Shown here: positions 34,801 through 46,109 of the stretch, piece by piece
Position numbering within the stretch: the first letter of the stretch is position 1
Layout of the letters: each line of letters starts with the position of its first letter
Assembly: GCF_000001735.4 (NCBI RefSeq)
Contig: NC_003070.9
Coordinates: forward strand, 744,001-808,000
DNA: 64,000 bases
From: Arabidopsis thaliana
Taxonomy: Eukaryota; Streptophyta; Magnoliopsida; Brassicales; Brassicaceae
Direction: 5' to 3'
Position numbers and translations under genes: made by a program
Notes under the pieces: generated by a model
What the model saw: the letters and a program-made list of their open reading frames with translations, nothing else
Told to the model about the DNA's origin: nothing
Database searches by the model: none

Positions 34801-35863
34801 CTGCAGGGGGAAAGTTGCTGAAGGTATCGATTTTGATCGTCATTATGGAAGACTGGTTGTAATGTACGGAGTACCATTCCAGTATACATTAAGCAAGTAA
34901 GTTGTACTCAAATGAATGTTTATCATTTCAATTTCCGGTTTTCTGCTTTTATATTTCATCGTACTTGGGAGATGATAAGATGGAAACGGGAAAAATTTCA
35001 GGATATTACGAGCAAGATTGGAGTATTTGCACGATACATTTCAAATAAAAGAAGGCGATTTCCTAACTTTTGATGCCTTGGTATGATTCTTATTTTATGA
35101 TCTTATTAGATTTTGGTGTGCAACTCTTTTACCTGTTTGTGACTGTTGTTAACTCTTTTTGGCTTTAACACAGAGGCAAGCAGCTCAATGTGTAGGGCGA
35201 GTAATCCGGTCAAAGGCTGATTATGGGATGATGATATTTGCAGACAAAAGGTACATGCCCGCCTTAAGTTTTCTCTCTCTGAGTCTGGTCATTTAGATTC
35301 TTGCTATTTTACTAAATGGGATTCTCTCTATAATCTATCTAGTATGATAATAAGTATATGCGCAAGTATCTGAGATCACCTCGAGAATAGAAGATTGTAA
35401 CAGAGTTCACACTGTTCCTTAGGAATGGGAAAATATTCGTAGGACAGAAGAGAGACACAGATATATGCTTATGTTGGTTTATAATGTCACATTTCTATGG
35501 TCTAACAATACACTGCAATTGATGGTAAAACTTGCAGATACAGCCGTCATGATAAGCGGTCCAAACTACCTGGTTGGATACTTTCGCATCTGCGTGATGC
35601 ACACTTGAATCTAAGCACTGATATGGCTATTCACATTGCTCGAGAGGTAAACCTATAACTCGCTGCTTTTTTATAACTCACAGTGAAACAAACAACAAGG
35701 CATAAAGAATCAACAATTTTCCTGGTTTTTGTTTTTTTTGCAGTTTCTTCGGAAAATGGCTCAACCGTATGATAAGGCGGGTACAATGGGAAGGAAAACT
35801 CTGTTGACACAAGAAGATTTGGAGAAGATGGCTGAGACTGGTGTGCAAGACATGGCTTATTAG
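31822..35863 (+). CDS. UVH6: XPD/RAD3 5'-3' DNA helicase of TFIIH
   Basis: Twelve exons: 31822-32355, 32482-32762, 33155-33237, 33336-33739, 33872-34065, 34153-34333, 34486-34610, 34807-34896, 35002-35080, 35174-35250, 35538-35646, 35744-35863; 758 aa. Walker A MPTGTGKT is at 42-49 and DEAH at 234-237. The four [4Fe-4S] cysteines are C116, C134, C155 and C190, at the same numbers as I recall for human XPD. Later blocks include [32 protein letters not shown] and [18 protein letters not shown] (motif VI). XPD unwinds DNA in nucleotide excision repair as part of TFIIH; Arabidopsis uvh6 mutants are UV- and heat-sensitive. Intron 2 uses the second of two AGs four bases apart. I believe this is At1g03190. 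Confidence 0.96.
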
Positions 35864-36260
35864 TAAATCAGTTTGTTTGTTATTTTTTGGTTTAGGTCAA
35901 TCAAAAATTGTTGTAGCAAAAATTTTCACTGTAGGTATTTTGTTCTTTTTCTTGATGATTTTCAAGAATCGAATTGAAATTTAAGGCTCGTAAAAGTTTC
36001 GTTTTGGTTTTAAATCTATTGAAATTAGCAAAATTTATGCTTAATGTTAAGATAACTAGATTATCATATTCACTCATTACATCATTTTAGATCAAGAAAT
36101 ACTTCGTCGGCTCCTTGTTAAATCTATCAAACATACCACTAAAAAAAAAAAATCTTAAAGAATGATTAAATAAATTTAACCAAGCAGTAGAAGTGGAATT
36201 GAAATTGGCAGAGTTAGTGCGACGACCCAATCACCTGTCTCCAATAACCGCCTCAAAAAC
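35864..36260. other. UVH6 3' spacer
   Basis: About 400 bp containing the UVH6 3' untranslated region and an A run at 36140-36151. No gene seen. Confidence 0.45.
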
Positions 36261-37985
36261 TGTCGAAGCCCATTGGGCACTTGCAAAGCCCAACAGTTGG
36301 AGTTCCAGCTCACCCACTAGCCGTTATTACGCAGGCTAATTTTTCAACGTGCGAGAAACCAGATTTCCTTTTTCCCGAAGACTATTTAGGGAATTTCCTC
36401 TCTTGAGCCAAATTTTCCTTTTTCCCAAGGGGGGTATTTAGGTATTTTCGTCTCTCTCGGCCAAGTTTCCTTTTTCCGTTCCTCCGTAATAAAGCTTTCA
36501 TTCTTTTTGTAGGTTTCCATTAGAAGTTCAGAAATACTGTTTATAAATACAAATCCAGAGTCAGAGATCCATTCGATAGCACTTTCCTCTCTTTCTCTCA
36601 TCGTAAAACCGTTCTTCGTTTTTTCTATTTCTCTCGTCTCTTTCTTCTACCCAGATCACTGATCAACCGTGAATTTTACTCTACTCTTTCATCAATTTTA
36701 CTGTGTTTAATTCATAAAACAAAACAAACGATCGATTTTTGTTTTTTTTTGGGGATGAAGATCAGAAGCAAAAGCAAAGGCTATCGTCAAGAGATCAAAT
36801 CAACTTGCACCGACTCCAACACTCTGTTCTCAAAAGGTACTTTTCGTCTTGTTGGAATTTTTGGCCAAATAACGTCTTTTTTTTATATGGTATCTAATTA
36901 CTGTATTCTGGTTGATCGCAAAACAAAGAATTCTCATGTTTAAAGTGGGTTTCGTCTAATCCAATTTGAATTTTAGGTCTTATATTATTTCCCTAGCTCT
37001 AACCCTAATCATATATTTCTCAAAGTTTTTGATTTTTATTCAAGATTCCTTCTAATCAATTATTTCTTCTTTGTATGTAGATGTGGTTGCAACTTCGGAG
37101 CTTTTTTCATCTGTGATATCGTAGCGTGTGAAAGACGGATAATTCTACAGAGACAATGCATCATCCCATTCGGTCAGGTCAATTTTCATCCCTATTTTGT
37201 TTATAATCTATAATCTTATAGATAGTTTAATTACAAAAAAGGTTTTTATACTTTTGATTTTTCAAAACAAAATATATTTCTCAAAGTTTTGATTTTTAAA
37301 AGTTTTCAACTCTTTTTTATTTTTCTTTTTTTTTATAAATACTAAATTAATATGACATTTTGAAATCTAACCGGATTTTGGATCCCGCCATTTAACCTTG
37401 GTCATTAGCGATTCCACAAATCCAACAAGTTTTTCACATCTTCATGTATATTTAGCATTTATTTTTCTTAAAAAGTTTTCAACTCTTTTTTTTTTTTTTT
37501 TAAAGTTTTATAAATACTAAATTAATATGACGTTGTGAAATCTAACCGGATTTTGGATCCCGCCATTTAACCTTGGTCATTAGCGATTTCACAAATCCAA
37601 CATGTTTTTCACATCTTCATGTATATTTAACATTTATTTATTTTTTTAAAAATTCAACTCTTTTTTTAAAGGGTTATATAAATATTAAATTAATATGATG
37701 TCGTGAAATCTAACCGGATTTTGGATCCCGCCATTGAACCGTGGTTATTAGCGATTCCACAAATCCAACATGTTTTTCATATTTTCATATATATTTAGCA
37801 TTTATTTTTTATTTTCTTTTCTTAAAAGGTTTTCAACTCTTTTTTTTTGTTTTAAGGTTTTATAAATACTAAATTAATATGACGTTGTGAAATCTAACCG
37901 GATTTTGGATCCTACCATTTAACCGTGGTCATTAGTGATTCCATAAATCCAACATGTTTTCACATCTTCATGTATATTTAACGAA
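36261..37985 (+). repeat. Dispersed repeat, copy A (plus orientation), with internal tandem array
   Basis: This 1.7-kb unit is homologous, in inverted orientation, to 47697-49315. Shared landmarks in the same order are TTGGAGTTCCAGCTCA near the left end, two or three CGGC-rich degenerate units of about 50 bp, a TATA box TATAAATA (36542-36549), a two-exon short reading frame, and GACAATGCATCATCCCATTC near 37151. A tandem array follows with ATCTAACCGGATTTTGGATC at about 37362, 37537, 37705 and 37889 (periods 175, 168, 184). Homology of both copies stops at the array end. I found no terminal inverted repeats or target duplication, so the class is undetermined. Confidence 0.75.
36755..37124 (+). 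CDS. Putative 41-aa two-exon microprotein in repeat copy A
   Basis: Exons 36755-36836 and 37081-37124 join at TCAAAAG|gtactt and TATGTAG|ATGTGG to give 41 residues: a basic start (MKIRSKSKGYRQEIKS), then TCTDSNTLFSK and DVVATSELFSSVIS. No family recognised. The same frame, splice sites and stop occur in copy B 11 kb away, and a TATA box lies about 210 bp upstream with a long pyrimidine-rich leader. It may be a real small gene, an upstream fragment of a gene captured by the repeat, or chance. Confidence 0.35.
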
Positions 37986-38947
37986 TAAATTGTTAAATTT
38001 TTAGATTTTGGTGTAAACAAATAAGACACAACATCCAAACCCCTAAGAAGTGTCCTTGGTTCAATATAGCTTACATATAATTTAGTAAACTAAAAACAAA
38101 TTATTTAAAATTACTAAAAAATGTATTTATTTTTATACGATTTTAAAATTATATATTCATATTGTATATATTTGGATAAGTGTTAAATTTTTTGATTTCA
38201 TTTAAACAAATTGGACGCAACATCAAAACTCCTAAGAGATGTCCTCGGTTCAATATAGTTTACATATAATTTAAATTTTTAACAATTGTTTTTATTTTTC
38301 TAAAAGTTATTTTTAAAATTATATATATATATATATATATTGCTATTAAACTATAAGGTTTTTTTGGATAAGTGTTAACATTTTAAATTTTGTGTAAACA
38401 AATTGGACATAACATCCTAACCCTTAAGATGTGTCATAGGTTCAATATGGTTTAGATGTTAAATTTGTAACCCTTATTTTATTTTATTAAAAATGATTTT
38501 AAAATTATATTTTTATATTACTATTAAGACTAGATTTTTTTGGATAAGTTTTAAATTTTTAAATTTTGTGTATGGTTTACACATAATTTTAAATTTGAAC
38601 ACTTGTTTTTCTTTTTAAAAAAATGTTTTGAAATTATATTTTTATATTACTAATTAAAGTAATAATTCTAAAAAGAAAAATTTTAAAGAAAAAAAAAACT
38701 AGCAGAAGTTTTGATTATATGATTTGAATTTTGATCATTATGGATATTCACGTTTTTTAGTACATAGGTGATAGGACTAGAAACACCTAAAACACTTATG
38801 ATTAATTAAAGATCATGGTATGTTTTATATTAGTCTTTCATTTATCTTTATTATGCTTTTTTATTATTATTCAATTAATATTTGTTCAAATTTGAGTGAG
38901 ACTGATAATAAAGAGATTCAAGCAGAAGAAAATAAAGTCAAACAAAA
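37986..38947. repeat. Second degenerate tandem array, ~180-190-bp units, and PhzF leader
   Basis: Four diverged units begin near 37986, 38173, 38363 and 38541. They share GGATAAGTGTTAAATTTT, AAACAAATTGGACRYAACATC and GGTTCAATATRGTTTACATA, and the last lacks its middle. A (TA)n run of about 11 units lies at 38320-38341. From 38660 to the ATG at 38948 is plain AT-rich sequence with the promoter and leader of the PhzF-like gene. Confidence 0.7.
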
Positions 38948-40240
38948 ATGGCGGAGAAAAAGAGAGTCAAGTACTTCATTGTTGATGCATTCGCTGAATC
39001 TGCCTTCAAAGGGAATCCAGCTGCTGTTTGCTTTCTAGAAGACGATAACGAGAGAGACGACGCGTGGCTTCAGTCTCTTGCCACCGAGTTCAATATCTCC
39101 GAGACTTGTTTCCTCACTCCGATCATCGGAGACTTGCCTCGCTTCCGTCTCCGTTGGTTCACTCCAGTCGCTGAGGTTTCCGTGTTTTCTTTTGGTTTTG
39201 GAATTCGGAATTGTTCGGTTGACTTGTTATCATTGACTTGATAGATCCTGATAACTAGAACTTGTACTCATTCACTGGCTCTTGTGAATCTCTCTTTGCT
39301 TTGCTGTTATTGTGCAGGTGGATTTGTGTGGTCATGCAACTTTAGCATCTGCTCACGTTCTCTTCTCAACTGGTTTGGTTGGTTCAGAGACAGTTGAGTT
39401 CGACACATTATCAGGGATTCTAACAGCTAAACATCTCAAAAATGATGATGATGGAGAAGAATCAAGTATCGAATTGGATTTCCCTGTTGTTCCAACATAT
39501 GAAGTCAACTACATTGATGATGATCTCTCTTTGTTCTCCAAAGCCTTGAATGGAGCTACCATTCTTGATGTCAAAGCCACAAAGAAAGACCTCCTCGTAA
39601 CTATATTTCACCAACTGTCTCCATTTTTCCTATTCTTGCTATGGGAACCAAAATCTCGATTCTTTTCGAATGGTTTGCAGGTTGTGCTTTCATCTTGGGA
39701 AGCTGTTATTGATTTGAAGCCAAGATTAGATGAGATATCGAAATGCCCTTGTGAAGGAATGATGGTGACTGCCGCTGCTTCTGATGGATCTACTTATGAT
39801 TTCTGTAGTCGCTACTTTGCCCCGAGATTCGGAATCAATGAGGTTATCATTTAGTCTTTTGCTCTTAGAAGATTAAGAGCGAGTGGTCAAAACAGCAAAA
39901 ACGTGACCTCTTTTGCTTTCTTTTTACTGTGTGGCTCTTCAGGACCCTGTTACTGGAAGTGCTCATTGTGCTTTAGCTCATTACTGGAGCCTCAGGATGA
40001 ACAAGTGTGATTTCTTCGCCTACCAGGTTCTCTCTCTCTTTCTCTCCACGCAGACACTTAAAAGACAAATTCTGAAGTGATTCGTATAAAGTTACCTGAA
40101 GAAAGATTTGGTTATTATTGGAATGTGTTTAGGCTTCAAGCAGAGGAGGAACGTTGAAGGTGCACCTGGACAAAGAGAAGCAGAGGGTTCTACTGAGAGG
40201 CAAAGCAGTCACTGTTATGGAAGGTTATGTCTTAGTGTGA
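38948..40240 (+). CDS. Phenazine biosynthesis PhzC/PhzF-like isomerase-fold protein
   Basis: Five exons: 38948-39175, 39318-39596, 39681-39842, 39943-40026, 40133-40240; 286 aa. Family signatures are DAFAESAFKGNPAAV at 13-27, the catalytic-type Glu in FNISETCF (E52), [25 protein letters not shown] across the first intron, and DPVTGSAHCALAHYW near the C-terminus. The fold is diaminopimelate-epimerase-like. In bacteria PhzF isomerises a dihydro-hydroxyanthranilate; plant members have no established substrate that I know, so I claim only family membership. The start ATG follows an A-rich leader. The gene sits between repeat block A and a gene remnant. I believe this is At1g03210. Confidence 0.92.
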
Positions 40241-40413
40241 TTTTGGCTATGATGAAAATTCAGGCTCTTGTAAACGATGAAATTAATAAAAGATTCCATA
40301 TATTCTCGGATATATATAATTGTATCCATTAATAAATACTCGTTTTTTAAGTAACGGATAGTTTCATATTTTCACGCTTGAGGAGTAATCCAAAATTTAA
40401 AAGAAAACGTTAC
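40241..40413. other. PhzF-like gene 3' spacer
   Basis: Short 3' region leading into the membrane-protein remnant. Nothing else seen. Confidence 0.4.
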
Positions 40414-41556
40414 CTAATTTCTTGTTGTCCATATCGGACCAAAGATATGGCTAATGCGACCCATAAAGCCTCCTGCGAACTCCATATCCGGAAAGTATTT
40501 GAAGATGTCGACCCATTCAAACACACCCAAAATGCCTCTAAGGAAGTAGAAAACTACGAGCTCGATCATATAGATTTTATCTCCAGCTATGAGGATTCTG
40601 TAGTTTCTCACATACATGAACGTTGCAACATTCGAGGCTATCACAAGGATGTGTATCACAATGTCGTAGATTGCGGATTTGCTCTTCTTGCATTCACCAG
40701 GCAAGTTAACCACATCGATTGATATATATCTCTAAGAACGTAAGCAAACAAAAACAAAAAAAGTTCGTTGATATATAAGACTCACCACTATGGATGATGC
40801 CTACTTCGAAATCCAACAAATAGCCTATTGATTGTGATTCAATAAACCCTATTTGATAAAACTCAGCAGTTATCCGGTAACTAGCGCCCATCAAGATTTT
40901 TGTATAAAAAGAAAAGCTACTTTATAGTACAGTAAAACCTCTATAAATTAATAGTATTGAGACCAAAAAAATTGATTAATTTAGAGAGATATTAATTTAT
41001 CGATAAACTAATAAAATTGTACAAATTTGTAAATTCTTACCAAAATTCTATAAAAAGTGTAGTTTTTTCTTTATAATCAATAGTAATTACAAGTAAAAAG
41101 CAATTATTAAATTTAAAAAACAATACAATTTTTTTTTATGTTGTAAAATACTAGAATTGAACACTATAAAAAATTAATAAAAATTGAAGAAAACAATTAG
41201 TACAGCCATATTTTACATATGATATTTATAATATATATTAGTAAATTTATAAAATTATTAATTTATACTATTGATGGGAGCATATATTTATATAAGATTT
41301 TCAATAAAAATATTATCTTATTAGTTTATCGATTTATATCAATTTTTATATTGGTCTCAACTCTGCACCAAAAAAAATTATTAATTTATAAAAATTATTA
41401 ATTTATCGAATATTAATTTATAAAGATTTTACTGTATAGTATTATTATAAAAGCGAAAGAAACATATATCATCCCAAAAATTCTGGTTGTCGTTACCCGG
41501 TCCTTCTTCTTGGCATCCTCTAGGTACTTCCTCTCGTGACCTCCATAAAAAACCAT
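40414..41556 (-). pseudogene. Remnant of a small membrane-protein gene, split by an Emigrant MITE
   Basis: Minus-strand coding-like pieces lie in consistent order. 41556-41437 encodes MVFYGGHERKYLEDAKKKD and runs into a hydrophobic helix. 40929-40786 encodes MGASYRITAEFYQIGFIESQ and onward. 40722-40414 holds LPGECKKSKSAIYD, two hydrophobic helices (about 22 residues each) and FKYFPDMEF. Between the first and second piece sits a 505-bp MITE. I could not find splice joins that keep all pieces in one frame, so I call it a decayed gene. The family is not recognised; it looks like a three- or four-helix membrane protein. A plus-strand frame over 40378-40722 lacks family features and is likely a shadow. 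Confidence 0.35.
40930..41434. mobile_element. Emigrant MITE (pogo/Tc1-mariner related), 505 bp
   Basis: The left end CAGTAAAACCTCTATAAATT and onward (24 bp) is repeated inverted at the right end with 22 of 24 matches. The element is flanked by a TA target duplication (40928-40929 and 41435-41436). It is AT-rich, non-coding and about 0.5 kb. These are the defining features of Emigrant, a Brassicaceae MITE mobilised by the pogo-like Lemi transposase. Confidence 0.9.
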
Positions 41557-43142
41557 GAGGATAGATGTTAAGTTTTAAATTTTCTCTATATTGCCAATCT
41601 AACATCAAGGGACCTAACTTTTATATATGTAGTTATAAAACCCCATTACTAACTCAAATCACAAAATAACCCAAAGCGATGAAATTGGATAAACATGGGC
41701 TTTTGTAATGATATAGGCCGTAATTTTTTGTATATTAAATCATAATGGGTCTTTTTCATGAGCCTCTTCTGTAGATGGGCTTCATTTATCAGATATTTAT
41801 TTTAACGCCTGTAACTATCTCATAATTGCAAAATTCGACCACGATTTCGAGAACAACCCCGGCCACTTGTTTCTTCCATCTGAGACGCTTATCTTGAAAA
41901 CGTTTAGAAATTAACCAAACGGATGTTGATTGTTTGACTGTTAAATAAGAGACAAAAAACAAAATATAATAGTCTATGTGACTACGATATAAGCTAATAA
42001 CGTGTTTATGTTTTTCACCTTTATATCCATTTATTAATGCGACCCCAAAATCAGTGCTCCGTGTAAATGTATTTGTCAGTTTATTCACATGATATTACCC
42101 CTTCTACACCAATCAATAAAATATACTACCGCTTTATCTTTAAGTATCTTAAATAATGTTAATTCTGTTCATTTCATATGAATAATAATGACCAAAAAAT
42201 ATAGTTATCCTAATGGTTTCTACTAGTATTTCAACATTATAGTCTAAATAATAAGGGATGAAACATATAAACAAAAATTCGGATAAACAAATCCATGTCT
42301 ATTCCGATATATTTTTATAATCTGGATTAGTAATTCGAAAAATGATGATAAAAGAATATAATAGTATGTATTTTTTTAAGTTTTTTATATATGCTGTCAT
42401 GACCCCTTATCTTATTCAAGGAGAGTGGTATGGGTAACACAGGATTCAAAAACCGTGGATTTTTCGATATTGATAAAGAGATGATATCAATACATTAAAG
42501 ATTTTCTTTAGTATTAAAAAAGATTAAAGATGATCGTTAAAAGAAGGAATCAACGGACGTGTCGGGGTAAAAAATATATTCAATCGAGACTGACAAATTC
42601 TTAATTAAATGAAAGCAATCCAGAAAACAAACAAAAAAGAAGAAAAGTCAAGAAAGGCACCCCCACGCCCACCTGGGTATTCTATGACCCACTCTTTAAT
42701 GACCTCTTTATTTATTTTAATTAATCACGTACGAACGATTCATTCATCAATTGAGTTACTTAACAGTAACACACTATCATTCTTAATCAACCCTTACATA
42801 TAAAAGTTACATAAGTTGATTAAGATTACCTGATATATTTCATACGGAAATCTAAATTTATAAACACAAACGAACATGTTATTTATATAGTAAGACAATA
42901 ACTTTATCTCTAACCCAAAAGAATGAAAGAAACTAGATCTGCTTTGTGTCATTTTCACATAAATGAGAAGCAAAATCACGAAACCATAAGAGTGTCGTAT
43001 GAATTTTGAAAGTCAAAATAACGTCACACACCATTATCCAATTATTCAAAATTAGCCGACAAAAAAACTAAACAAATCTCAAAACCTTGTCTATAAATAC
43101 ACTCAATCCTCTTCTTCAAACTCAACATCGTCATCTCTAACA
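41557..43142. other. Spacer upstream of SAP1
   Basis: About 1.6 kb without a supported gene; a 99-codon minus-strand frame at 41789-42088 has no recognisable features. From about 42579 the sequence is the 5' part of the tandem duplication that also produced SAP2 (CAATCGAGACTGACAAATTC is shared). The SAP1 promoter has a TATA box, TATAAATA, at 43092-43099. Confidence 0.5.
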
Positions 43143-44444
43143 ATGGCGCCTTCTCCGATCATCTTCTCCGTTCTTCTTCTCTTCATCTTCTCACTCTCAT
43201 CATCTGCTCAAACACCTTTCCGTCCCAAAGCTCTCCTTCTCCCAGTAACAAAAGACCAATCTACCCTCCAGTACACAACCGTCATCAACCAACGCACACC
43301 TCTCGTCCCCGCTTCCGTCGTCTTCGACCTCGGTGGTCGAGAACTCTGGGTCGACTGCGACAAAGGCTACGTCTCCTCCACTTACCAGTCTCCTCGCTGC
43401 AACTCCGCCGTCTGCTCACGTGCCGGCTCCACAAGCTGCGGCACATGCTTCTCCCCTCCGAGACCTGGCTGTAGTAACAACACTTGCGGCGGCATTCCGG
43501 ATAACACCGTTACCGGTACCGCAACTTCCGGCGAATTTGCTTTAGACGTTGTGTCTATCCAGTCCACTAACGGATCCAATCCGGGCAGGGTCGTTAAAAT
43601 CCCAAATTTGATCTTCGATTGTGGAGCAACGTTTCTTCTTAAAGGACTCGCTAAAGGAACCGTTGGTATGGCGGGAATGGGACGTCACAACATCGGTTTA
43701 CCGTCGCAATTCGCCGCCGCGTTTAGCTTCCACCGTAAATTCGCCGTCTGTCTAACTTCCGGTAAAGGCGTCGCCTTCTTCGGCAACGGACCTTACGTTT
43801 TCCTTCCCGGAATCCAGATCTCAAGTCTCCAAACGACGCCCCTTCTCATCAATCCGGTCAGCACTGCTTCTGCGTTTTCACAAGGTGAGAAATCCTCAGA
43901 GTACTTTATCGGCGTGACGGCGATTCAAATCGTCGAGAAAACAGTTCCGATCAATCCAACGCTATTGAAGATTAACGCAAGTACCGGTATCGGAGGAACC
44001 AAAATCAGCTCCGTCAATCCTTACACGGTGTTGGAGTCATCGATCTACAATGCTTTTACGTCGGAGTTCGTTAAACAAGCAGCGGCGAGGAGCATCAAGA
44101 GAGTAGCGTCGGTGAAACCGTTCGGCGCGTGTTTCAGCACGAAGAACGTCGGCGTGACGCGCCTAGGATACGCCGTGCCGGAGATTGAGCTTGTGCTTCA
44201 TAGCAAAGACGTCGTTTGGAGGATATTTGGAGCCAACTCGATGGTGAGTGTCAGTGATGACGTCATCTGTTTGGGTTTCGTTGACGGAGGAGTCAACGCA
44301 AGAACCTCTGTTGTGATTGGAGGGTTTCAGTTGGAGGATAATTTGATCGAATTTGATTTGGCGAGTAACAAATTTGGGTTTAGTTCCACGTTATTGGGCC
44401 GTCAAACTAACTGCGCCAACTTCAATTTCACTTCCACTGCTTGA
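43143..44444 (+). CDS. SAP1: Secreted aspartic protease-like protein (EDGP/xylanase-inhibitor family)
   Basis: Intronless 433-aa frame. A signal peptide ends near A22 (SLSSSA). The pepsin-like fold is recognisable: LPVTKDQSTLQYTT, VVFDLGGRELWVDCD with D62 in a DLG instead of DTG/DSG motif, and a cysteine-rich block CSRAGSTSCGTCFSPPRPGCSNNTC as in EDGP, TAXI and related proteins. The second catalytic site GIGGTKISSVNPYTVLES has SSV where DSG/DTG is expected. The end VVIGGFQLEDNLIEFDLASNKFGFSS is canonical. N-glycosylation sites include NGS and NKT/NFT-like sequons. Members have been reported apoplastic, and SAP1/SAP2 as secreted defence proteases that cleave a bacterial MucD protease (from memory). 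I believe this is At1g03220; the SAP1/SAP2 numbering is from memory. Confidence 0.9.
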   Translation: MAPSPIIFSVLLLFIFSLSSSAQTPFRPKALLLPVTKDQSTLQYTTVINQRTPLVPASVVFDLGGRELWVDCDKGYVSSTYQSPRCNSAVCSRAGSTSCGTCFSPPRPGCSNNTCGGIPDNTVTGTATSGEFALDVVSIQSTNGSNPGRVVKIPNLIFDCGATFLLKGLAKGTVGMAGMGRHNIGLPSQFAAAFSFHRKFAVCLTSGKGVAFFGNGPYVFLPGIQISSLQTTPLLINPVSTASAFSQGEKSSEYFIGVTAIQIVEKTVPINPTLLKINASTGIGGTKISSVNPYTVLESSIYNAFTSEFVKQAAARSIKRVASVKPFGACFSTKNVGVTRLGYAVPEIELVLHSKDVVWRIFGANSMVSVSDDVICLGFVDGGVNARTSVVIGGFQLEDNLIEFDLASNKFGFSSTLLGRQTNCANFNFTSTA

Positions 44445-46109
44445 TTAAATTAGTTGATCCGTTTTCTTTTTTTAAAACTGTTTTTTAGTGGTTATTATAT
44501 TATGTTTGATGTGATTAATAAAGAGCCAATGGAATCATTATTTGGCATTTGTTATCAACTGATTTGAATAAATTATGTAACGAGTGAATTTTATTTGATA
44601 AATCTTTAAACTTTAGCGCAGGATTAAAATTATATCTATATGATCATCTATAATATAATGTCCAAATCATTTCACATTAGTCATCCGGTTTATAAAATAT
44701 CGGAAAAGACATTGAATTGTTTATCCCAACTTTTGTTTATGTTTCGAGTGTATTTTTTTTGTCACAAAAATGTTTATTTAAGCCAAAACAGAGTCAGTGT
44801 AAGAGTGGAAGAAGCCACACAAACAAAAGGGTAACTTAAGAACTAAAGAAGACAAGATTATCAAAAAGGAGCGTGACAATCACTAAAACAGAATCCAGAA
44901 AAAACTTTATCTGTTTTAGAATCCTTATTCAACTAATCAAACTTAAGTAAACCTGTAATAGGAACAATTAATTATCTCTTTTTAGGAAGCTTCAGATTCA
45001 GAATTCCTCCTCTCTCTTCAGCTTGTAGCTTGTGCATTTGGTTCCTATTATTCAAGTGTGAACTAGGACGTCTAGACGATTCACCAACCTCAAAATATCT
45101 TGGCATTCTTGAAGTGATATCTTCTTCATTTAAGGGAAATATTAGACCATGTGGAAGAAAGGCTGTCTTCTCCATGAAGCAATATAGTATTATTCAATCG
45201 AGACTGACAAATTCTGAAATAGTGATAATGGAAGCAATCGAGAAAGACAGAAGAATAGTCAAGAAAGGCACTCCCACGCCCACATGGCATTTCTTTTATC
45301 CTCCTCTCTTCATATTTTTGTAGAGTATTAATGATCAATTAATAAGAGCAACTCCGATGGTTTAGAATCAATTGGTTTTTAATTTTCATTTTTAACCTTA
45401 TTTTATATTAAAATGTTGTTTTTACAAAGTTAAAAAAAATTAGAAAAAACTTAATTTATTTCTACTCCAATGATTAAGAACTATTGGGTTCTTAAAAAAT
45501 AACTTGGATACCCACTCAATACACAACACATGTCCTCTTCTTAATATTAAGAAAACATCTTAATTAAGATATAAATCTTAGCTAAGATTTGTTGTTTGTA
45601 TTATATTTAATCAGTTTAATAGATAAGAATTAGTTAAGAATTATCTAAGAACCAAGGTTGGAGTTGCTCTAAGTTACAGTGTTACACACTATTATTCTTA
45701 ATCAATCCAAAATCTAAATTTCCATAAACATGTATTTTATTTCAAATACCTACAAATATTGAACTAAAACTAAAACTAAATTTATTTCATTTAACAAAGA
45801 CGAATGCAAAAAAACTTAGTGCACAGTAATCATAGTAATTAAACAAAGACAGATGCCAACAAAAGAAAAACTAAAACACAGTAAACAAAGACCGGTGCCA
45901 AAAAAAGAAGAAAATGCTATCTTTTAAAGAGGAAACAACTAGATTTGATTTGTTTCACTTTCACATAAAAAATGAAAGTCAAAAACGTCCTACACCATTA
46001 TCCAATTATTCAAATTAGCCGAGACACAAAATCTTCTCTATAAATAATAACACTCACACACACACCAATCCTCTTCATAAAACTCATCATTCCTCATTCA
46101 TCTCTAACA
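44445..46109. other. Spacer between the SAP paralogues
   Basis: About 1.7 kb. It contains the SAP1 3' end, unrelated sequence to about 45190, then the duplicated promoter region of SAP2 interrupted by a MITE (45346-45669). TATAAATA is at 46039-46046. Short frames here have no family features. Confidence 0.55.
45346..45669. mobile_element. PIF/Harbinger-like MITE, 324 bp
   Basis: The ends are inverted: GAGCAACTCCGATGGTT on the left, and AACCAAGGTTGGAGTTGCTC on the right. The element is flanked by TAA on both sides (45343-45345 and 45670-45672), a typical TWA target duplication. It is AT-rich and non-coding. The paralogous upstream region of SAP1 lacks it. Confidence 0.8.

Noticed and set aside
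37330-38660. Regular repeats and spacers considered as a CRISPR-like array
   Set aside because: This is a plant nuclear sequence; the units are about 180 bp and diverged, with poly-T linkers, so these are ordinary tandem repeats.
40378-40722. 114-codon plus-strand frame
   Set aside because: The opposite strand carries two clean hydrophobic helices and fits a membrane-protein remnant better; the plus-strand frame shows no domain.
41789-42088. 99-codon minus-strand frame upstream of SAP1
   Set aside because: Low-complexity, no recognisable domain, and no promoter or splice evidence.
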